Shown here piece by piece: positions 6,265 to 10,327 of a stretch of DNA of 10,327 nucleotides. Source of the DNA: Clostridiales bacterium (GTDB lineage: Bacteria > Bacillota > Clostridia > Peptostreptococcales > T1SED10-28). Position numbers and translations under genes: made by a program. How positions within the stretch are numbered: the first letter of the stretch is position 1; each line of letters opens with the position of its first letter. The stretch lies in contig SLKF01000170.1 of NCBI GenBank assembly GCA_007134725.1, positions 1 through 10,327 on the forward strand, in the 5' to 3' direction. The notes under the pieces are model-generated. The model saw only the letters and a list, made by a program, of their open reading frames with translations. It ran no database searches and was not told the DNA's origin.

Positions 6265-6897
6265 GTGGATGAACGCTCTTTATTAATCAGAAAAATGGAA
6301 TCCGGTTTGATTCTTAAAAGTTTTTCCATAAAAGAAGCCTTAGGGGCCGTTGACCGTAAAGATTTCGTATTGCCTAAGTATGTTGATTATGCCTACGTTG
6401 ACCGTCCTTTACCCATCGGAGAAGGACAGACCATTTCCCAACCCTCTACGGTGGTGTTTATGTTGGAACTCCTCCAAGTTGAAAAAGGCCATAGAGTCCT
6501 GGATGGGGGATCCGGCTCGGGATGGACCACTGCCCTTTTGTCCCATCTGGTTGGGCCCACCGGGGAAGTTGTTGCCATGGAACTTTTGCCTTCGCTGAAA
6601 ATCTTTGGAGAAAATAATTTTCATAAAACCGGTCGTCAAAATGCGGTTTTCATCCGGGGCAATGCCGCTAAAGGATATGCTCCCAAGGCTCCCTTTGATC
6701 GAATTTTAATAAGCGCGGGAGCAACTGAAGTCCCTGCTGCACTTCTGTCCCAATTAGCCATTGGGGGAAAACTGGTTATACCTCTTCAGGATGCTCAGGG
6801 GAACCTGTTATTAGTGGAAAAACTGGGCGAGCATAGTTACCAAAAAAGCTACTATCCGGGATTTGCTTTTGTACCCTTTGTGGACAATCCGGGTTAA
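6265..6897 (+). CDS. pcm: Protein-L-isoaspartate O-methyltransferase
   Basis: 210 residues from GTG 6265. This cytoplasmic repair enzyme methylates isoaspartyl residues in aged proteins using S-adenosylmethionine, allowing reversion to aspartate. Seen: the family's substrate-side stretch RPLPIGEGQTISQPS (47-61), SAM-binding motif I VLDGGSGSGWTTALL (78-92, versus the more usual VLEIGTGSGYQTA), the acidic post-I strand EVVAMELLP (101-109), motif II FDRILISAGATEVP (144-157) and LLSQLAIGGKLVIPL (160-174), with FVPF near the C-terminus. Length is normal for bacterial PCMT. The altered glycine loop (DGGSGSGW) keeps the GxGxG pattern, so binding should be intact. It has its own promoter and is followed by a near-palindrome overlapping its stop. 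Confidence 0.9.
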   Translation: MDERSLLIRKMESGLILKSFSIKEALGAVDRKDFVLPKYVDYAYVDRPLPIGEGQTISQPSTVVFMLELLQVEKGHRVLDGGSGSGWTTALLSHLVGPTGEVVAMELLPSLKIFGENNFHKTGRQNAVFIRGNAAKGYAPKAPFDRILISAGATEVPAALLSQLAIGGKLVIPLQDAQGNLLLVEKLGEHSYQKSYYPGFAFVPFVDNPG

Positions 6898-6904
6898 ACC
6901 GGAT
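6887..6904 (+). terminator. Near-palindrome over the pcm stop codon, weak terminator candidate
   Basis: ATCCGG (6887-6892) pairs perfectly with CCGGAT (6899-6904) around GTTAAA, which holds the TAA stop. Downstream sequence is CCCCTTCTGGTTATTTTCTCC, pyrimidine-rich rather than a clean T run, so termination would be partial at best. Confidence 0.35.
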
Positions 6905-6910
6905 CCCCTT

Positions 6911-6948
6911 CTGGTTATTTTCTCCTTTTCAGGGTATAAATTAACCAG
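6911..6948 (+). promoter_or_regulatory. Possible promoter framed by an inverted repeat ahead of the small basic ORF
   Basis: CTGGTTA (6911-6917) and TAACCAG (6942-6948) form 7-bp perfect arms. Between them is a -10-like TATAAA (6935-6940); the matching -35 position, TGGTTA (6912-6917), is poor and lies inside the left arm. The arms could form an operator or an RNA stem. Promoter activity is uncertain. Confidence 0.35.
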
Positions 6949-6968
6949 GTTTAAAAGGAGGACTTTCT

Positions 6969-7142
6969 ATGGAACTATGGTTTAATAAAGCCAAAGGAGC
7001 CGCTTCAGCCTCTTCTGATAAAAAAGAAATTAAGCGGAAGGTTTTTTTTAGAAGAAGCAAAAATAGTAAAAGCCCCATAGCGGAGAATTATAAGTATAAG
7101 CAGGCCTTCCAAAAAGAAGTGGACCGTGCAAAAGTTTTTTGA
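6969..7142 (+). CDS. Small basic hypothetical protein (57 aa)
   Basis: ATG 6969 has GGAGG (6957-6961) 7 nt upstream, one of the best ribosome sites in the window. The frame runs 57 codons to TGA at 7140-7142. The product begins MELWFNKAKGAASASSDKKE and is strongly basic: 12 Lys and 4 Arg against 6 acidic residues. A cluster near IKRKVFFRRSKNSK (21-34) could bind nucleic acid or acidic membrane lipids, which is inference from charge only. No transmembrane segment or known domain is visible. It sits between pcm and a strong terminator, so it may be cotranscribed with pcm or use a weak promoter of its own. I do not recognise it; whether it is conserved is the key test. Confidence 0.6.
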   Translation: MELWFNKAKGAASASSDKKEIKRKVFFRRSKNSKSPIAENYKYKQAFQKEVDRAKVF

Positions 7143-7154
7143 GATTACGGACAA

Positions 7155-7174
7155 CTTTTGTAGGTCTACAAAAG
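7155..7174. repeat. 20-bp palindrome
   Basis: CTTTTGTAG (7155-7163) and CTACAAAAG (7166-7174) are perfect 9-bp arms around a GT centre. It lies between the small ORF stop and the terminator. A two-base centre is tight for an RNA hairpin, so a DNA-binding site is at least as plausible. Confidence 0.7.
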
Positions 7175-7182
7175 AAAACTTT

Positions 7183-7212
7183 AAAAAGCCACCGGTAATC
7201 GGTGGCTTTTTT
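7183..7212. terminator. Strong bidirectional Rho-independent terminator
   Basis: A 12-bp stem (AAAAAGCCACCG at 7183-7194 with CGGTGGCTTTTT at 7200-7211) closes a 5-base loop and is flanked by an A run on one side and a T run (7207-7212) on the other. It can stop plus-strand transcripts from pcm and the small ORF, and minus-strand transcripts from glnA, whose stop lies at 7238. Confidence 0.93.
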
Positions 7213-7237
7213 CATTTCATATCCATGAGCACTCAAC

Positions 7238-8677
7238 TTATAAGTCATAATACATGCGAAACTCTTCCGGATGAGGAAGTTTATGAATATGGTAATGTTC
7301 CTTTTTCAAACGCTGTATTTGATTTTGAATTAACTTTTCTGTAAAAATATCATTTTTTAGTAAAAACCGATGATCTTTTTCCAAAGCATGGCAGGCTTCC
7401 AATAGACTGGTGGGAAGACTTTTAATTTTATTTCTTTCGGATTCATTCAGCGCAAAAATATTTACATCATAGGGACCGAACCCGGCTTTCTTCGGATCAA
7501 TTTTATTTTCTATTCCGTCCACCGCAGCAAGAAGCATCGCCGTATAGGCTAAGTAAGCATTTGCGGTTCCATCCGGTGACCGGAGCTCAAAGCGTTTCGT
7601 CTCCGGCTCCGTAGCATAACCGGGAATACGAACGACGGCGCTACGATTTGCCGTTCCATAACAAATGCTCACCGGGGCTTCGAATCCCGGTACCAAGCGC
7701 TTATAGGAATTGGTAGTGGGGTTTGTAAATGCCATCAGGGCCGGGGCATGTTTTAATATCCCCCCAATAGCGAACAAAGCGGTTTCACTTAAATTACTGT
7801 ACCCTCCCTCTTGATAAAACAAAGGCTTCCCCTGATTGAACAAATGCATATGAATGTGCATACCGTTCCCGCATTCATCCCTGAAGGGTTTTGGCATAAA
7901 GGTTGTGGTAAGTCCATTTCTCAAGGCATTGTTTCTTAGAATATACTTCAACTTTTGGGTCCGGTCTCCCATTTCCAGTAAGGTTGCAAATTCCACCTCA
8001 ATTTCCACTTGTCCGGGACCCCCATTTTCCGAATGATGATATTTAACCGGAACCCCCTGGGCCTCTAATAAAGCCACGGTTTCATTTCTAAAATTATAAG
8101 TGGAATCGAAAGGAAGATCCACATGATACCCCCCATGACTTTTTACTTTGTTGCCCAGGTTTTTTTCGTTGGAATTTCCTGAATTCCAGGTTGCCTGATT
8201 GGAGTCGATCTTCAGTTCCATATGATTATCTTCGATTTGATAGGAAATATGATCCAACACATAAAACTCAAACTCCGGTCCAAACAAGGCTTCATCCGCA
8301 ATGCCTTTTTCTGTCATATACTTTTCTGCTTTCTCTGCCACATAACGGGGATCATCTTCAAATCGAATTCTTTTTCCCTCTTCTATCCGATAGATATTTG
8401 CGATAAAAACCAAGGTTCTCATTTCCGTAAAGGGATCGATGAAACCCGTGGTAAGATCGGGAATAAAAACCATATCGGATTTTTCCACGGTTACAAATCC
8501 ATAGCTGGATCCGTCAAAGCCGATTCCCGAGACCATAACCTCTTCGTTTAATCGATCCGCCGGTATGGTAAGATGATTCCATTTCCCCCTCATATCAATG
8601 ATTTTAAAATCCACCATGCGAATCTCCTGTTCTTGAATATAGGCTTGAACCCCTTTAATACTTTTAAAGGATTTCAC
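7238..8677 (-). CDS. glnA: Glutamine synthetase, type I
   Basis: 479 residues, GTG start at 8677 with GGAGG (8686-8690) 8 nt upstream. The dodecameric cytoplasmic enzyme joins ammonia to glutamate with ATP. Seen: the beta-grasp signature GFDGSSYGF (53-61), FGPEFEF (132-138), GGPGQVEIEVEF (219-230), TTFMPKPFRDECGNGMHIHMH (split around 258-278), NPTTNSYKRLVPGFEAPVS (319-337), NRSAVVRIPGY (344-354) and KRFELRSPDGTANAYLAY (361-378). Small departures from common versions are GNGMH for GSGMH and NAYLAY for NPYLAY. In the loop where E. coli has NLYDL with adenylylated Tyr397, this protein has NIFAL (406-410), so Phe408 stands there and classical adenylylation is unlikely. It follows the DUF305 gene by 29 bp with no promoter visible between, suggesting one transcript. 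No glnR-like gene or glutamine riboswitch is visible. Confidence 0.95.
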   Translation of the reverse strand: MKSFKSIKGVQAYIQEQEIRMVDFKIIDMRGKWNHLTIPADRLNEEVMVSGIGFDGSSYGFVTVEKSDMVFIPDLTTGFIDPFTEMRTLVFIANIYRIEEGKRIRFEDDPRYVAEKAEKYMTEKGIADEALFGPEFEFYVLDHISYQIEDNHMELKIDSNQATWNSGNSNEKNLGNKVKSHGGYHVDLPFDSTYNFRNETVALLEAQGVPVKYHHSENGGPGQVEIEVEFATLLEMGDRTQKLKYILRNNALRNGLTTTFMPKPFRDECGNGMHIHMHLFNQGKPLFYQEGGYSNLSETALFAIGGILKHAPALMAFTNPTTNSYKRLVPGFEAPVSICYGTANRSAVVRIPGYATEPETKRFELRSPDGTANAYLAYTAMLLAAVDGIENKIDPKKAGFGPYDVNIFALNESERNKIKSLPTSLLEACHALEKDHRFLLKNDIFTEKLIQNQIQRLKKEHYHIHKLPHPEEFRMYYDL

Positions 8678-8706
8678 CCTGCATCCCTCCTCGTCTCTTG
8701 AGTTAA

Positions 8707-9561
8707 CTATCTTTCTTCAATATGCTTACGGATTTGAAGATATTCTTCTTCCGTAACTTCTCCTCTGGCGAATCGTATATCCAACATTTCTTTTGCGGAT
8801 TTCTCAGAGGATGATTTCGAATCGTTACTCCTCTTCTTTCGATTAACCATGACCGCCATCAGCAATACCACCAGAATCAGGATAATTGCAATACTTCCCA
8901 TCCAAAATATGACTGTAGGCCAACCGCTTCTTCCCATCATTCCTCCGGTGCCATTGCCCCAGGACATCCAGGAAGAATCATTATCCCAGAACATCCAGGA
9001 AGAATCATCGTTCCAGTCGGAAAGCCACCGGTTCATTTGATGGATTTCATCCCGTTGATTATTTCTGATATCCCGTGCAAGGACGGCTACTTCTTCATGC
9101 TCTGCCAGTCTTCTCATTAATAGTTGTTGAGACATCATGACCGCCTCCATGTGATGGGGGATCATGTCTTCTAAAAAGGCTCGATCCAACTCCTCTCCTC
9201 TTAAGTTTTCGTAGTCCCCCATCATCGGCTCATAGGAGACTTCATGGGGTTCATTGGGATACCAGTCATTCAGAAAACCTTGCATCAATTCAATCTCTTC
9301 ACCCTGGGTTTGAATAATTTCTTCTGCAAAAGTCTTCATCTCTTCCCGTTCCGTGTATTCCTTTAAGATTTCCGCGTTGTCGATGGCTTCCTGGTGGTGA
9401 GGAATCATATGCACCAGATACTCATATTCATTATCCACAAAAACATCACTGGACCGCATCATTCCCGGTCCCATATTCCTTGGTCTCATTCCTGTATTTA
9501 GAACGCCCGCCAATAAGAGGACCCCTACAATAATAAAAATCAGTGTACTTCTTTTTTTCAT
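8707..9561 (-). CDS. Membrane-anchored tandem DUF305 protein with C-terminal SHOCT domain
   Basis: 284 residues from ATG 9561, with GGAGG (9570-9574) 8 nt upstream; the in-frame ATG 9576 overlaps that site. Order: an N-terminal hydrophobic segment (about 6-21, signal or anchor), a Met-rich linker, a first DUF305 repeat with HMIPHHQEA (51-59), a second with DMIPHHMEA (132-140), a Trp-rich stretch with an internal 9-residue repeat (about 183-202), a second membrane span (about 217-239), a short basic cytoplasmic piece, and a SHOCT-like tail KSAKEMLDIRFARGEVTEEEY (split, about 254-275). DUF305 proteins are four-helix, often exported, and frequently found near copper-handling genes; the HH and Met content suits metal binding. 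That role here is inference, as no copper gene lies in view. It is the upstream partner of glnA. Confidence 0.85.
   Translation of the reverse strand: MKKRSTLIFIIVGVLLLAGVLNTGMRPRNMGPGMMRSSDVFVDNEYEYLVHMIPHHQEAIDNAEILKEYTEREEMKTFAEEIIQTQGEEIELMQGFLNDWYPNEPHEVSYEPMMGDYENLRGEELDRAFLEDMIPHHMEAVMMSQQLLMRRLAEHEEVAVLARDIRNNQRDEIHQMNRWLSDWNDDSSWMFWDNDSSWMSWGNGTGGMMGRSGWPTVIFWMGSIAIILILVVLLMAVMVNRKKRSNDSKSSSEKSAKEMLDIRFARGEVTEEEYLQIRKHIEER
8958..9011. repeat. Tandem 27-bp repeat inside the DUF305 gene
   Basis: Two head-to-tail copies (8958-8984 and 8985-9011) differ at three positions. Each encodes nine residues, giving DDSSWMFW-like and NDSSWMSW-like blocks just before the second membrane span. The length is a multiple of three, so the frame is kept; it looks like a recent slippage duplication. 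Confidence 0.85.
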
Positions 9562-9613
9562 AATACTCTCCTCCATTTTAAAAAAAGTCCTTCTTTAATA
9601 TCATGCCTATTAA

Positions 9614-9642
9614 TATATACCCGCTCAGCAGTATTTTATTAA
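9614..9642 (-). promoter_or_regulatory. Possible promoter for DUF305-glnA
   Basis: On the minus strand TTAATA (9637-9642) and TATATA (9614-9619) are 17 bp apart. Both hexamers are imperfect; a TATATT two bases on gives a better -10 with 19-bp spacing. Position, about 50 bp ahead of the ATG, is sensible. Confidence 0.35.
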
Positions 9643-9681
9643 GGGATCAGCTACCAAATTCAGCACAAAAATAAATCCCTT
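9641..9681. repeat. Inverted repeat between divergent promoters
   Basis: AAGGGAT (9641-9647) and ATCCCTT (9675-9681) are perfect 7-bp arms 27 bases apart. The left arm touches the proposed -35 of DUF305-glnA and the right arm lies upstream of the MATE promoter. It could be an operator for either or both genes. Confidence 0.4.
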
Positions 9682-9696
9682 GGGTTTTGGAAACCG

Positions 9697-9705
9697 TGGT
9701 AAAAT
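9697..9705 (+). promoter_or_regulatory. Extended -10 promoter of the MATE gene
   Basis: TGGTAAAAT, an extended -10 with TAAAAT at 9700-9705. The nearest -35-like TTGGGT (9680-9685) is only 14 bp away, so the extended element would have to carry recognition. The leader to ATG 9733 would be about 20 nt. Confidence 0.45.
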
Positions 9706-9732
9706 ATAAATAAAACAAAATGCGAGGTACTT

Positions 9733-10327
9733 ATGGAAACCAAATCCCGTCATAGAGATTTAACCCGGGGCTCCGTTTATGGTAATTTATTATCCATGGC
9801 GCTGCCTACCATGTTCGGTTTTTTTGCCCAAACATTTTTTAGTATCGTAGATATGATCTACATTGGTATGATCTCTCCGGAAGCCATCGCCGGGGTAACC
9901 ATTTATGGTACGATTTTTGCTCTCGTCTACATTTTCAATGATATTATTGGTACCAGTTCCATTTCCATGATTTCTCAAAGTTATGGAGAAAAAAACTATG
10001 ACCAAACCTCAAAAATCATTGAACAAACCATTATTTTTAAAGGGTTGGTTGCTTTAGTAGCGGGACTTTTGATGGTCTTAATGTTGGAGCCCCTCATAAG
10101 TTTTTTCACGGATGATCCCACAACCCGACAAGCGGCGCTTGACTACGGTTACATACGAACCTTCTTTTTACCCATCATGTTTTCTTCTTATACGGTCAAT
10201 ACGGCCATGCGATGCATTGGTGACTCCAGAAGTCCGTTATACATCATGATTATGTCTGCCCTACTCAATATCATTCTTGATCCTTTGTTTATGTTTGAGA
10301 GTATTTCCATCCTGGGAATTACCCTTC
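9733..10327 (+). CDS. MATE family efflux transporter, N-terminal part (cut by window end)
   Basis: ATG 9733 follows GAGGT (9724-9728) and opens a frame that stays clear for 198 codons to the window edge. The protein begins METKSRHRDLTRGSVYGN and quickly enters membrane segments: LLSMALPTMFGFFAQTFFS near residues 19-37, a second near 50-70 running into FNDIIGTSSISMISQSYGE, then GLVALVAGLLMVLMLEP and later LPIMFSSYTVN and MIMSALLNIILDPLFMFE. The SIVDMIYIGMISPEAIAG stretch (37-54) and NIILDPLFMF are typical of MATE (NorM/DinF-type) transporters, which export drugs or cationic metabolites in exchange for Na+ or H+. Substrate and coupling ion cannot be read from this half. It is divergent from DUF305-glnA, and the 171-bp spacer could hold shared control. 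Confidence 0.9.
   Translation, partial: METKSRHRDLTRGSVYGNLLSMALPTMFGFFAQTFFSIVDMIYIGMISPEAIAGVTIYGTIFALVYIFNDIIGTSSISMISQSYGEKNYDQTSKIIEQTIIFKGLVALVAGLLMVLMLEPLISFFTDDPTTRQAALDYGYIRTFFLPIMFSSYTVNTAMRCIGDSRSPLYIMIMSALLNIILDPLFMFESISILGITL

Noticed and set aside
7048..7248. Minus-strand open frame of 66 codons
   Set aside because: It crosses the strong terminator and overlaps the glnA stop and the small basic ORF; it has no good ribosome site.
9790..10005. Minus-strand open frame of 71 codons
   Set aside because: It is antisense to the MATE transporter, whose membrane motifs are clear on the plus strand.

Overview
The window reads as chromosomal DNA of an anaerobic, low-to-moderate GC Firmicute, most likely class Clostridia. 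The signs are strong purine-rich Shine-Dalgarno sites (GGAGG), ATG/GTG starts, A/T-rich sigma-A-like promoters, a clostridial-looking type I glutamine synthetase and a clostridial-looking FolD variant. No tRNA, rRNA, CRISPR array, insertion sequence or phage gene is visible. The genus cannot be fixed from the sequence alone.

Layout, left to right. A plus-strand questin-oxidase-like (DUF4243) gene starts at the window edge and ends at a hairpin terminator shared with the convergent minus-strand block. That block holds a pRiA4b ORF-3-like gene (1070-1735), a VanZ-RDD membrane protein (1813-2922), folD (3106-3957), selO/ydiU (4093-5625) and a 62-residue hypothetical gene (5758-5946). folD has a good promoter of its own. 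selO is preceded by three imperfect tandem 20-bp repeats and a possible 28-codon leader ORF. A 318-bp non-coding stretch (5947-6264) separates the minus block from plus-strand pcm (6265-6897), which is followed by an unannotated 57-residue basic small ORF (6969-7142). A strong bidirectional terminator (7183-7212) closes both this pair and the opposing minus-strand unit, DUF305-SHOCT protein (8707-9561) followed 29 bp later by glnA (7238-8677). Divergent from DUF305 is the start of a MATE-family transporter, cut by the window end.

Functional picture. This is mostly housekeeping and stress maintenance: one-carbon metabolism (FolD), nitrogen assimilation (GlnA), protein repair (Pcm), redox-linked protein AMPylation (SelO), and envelope or efflux functions (VanZ-RDD, DUF305, MATE). 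I do not see an obvious multi-gene defence or mobile system. The items most worth a second look are: the FolD, whose catalytic Lys and partner Gln are both replaced (Ala52, Phe96); the repeat-bearing selO leader that multiplies Shine-Dalgarno-like motifs; the DUF305-glnA gene pair; a GlnA with Phe at the adenylylation Tyr position; and the small basic ORF with its own expression signals.
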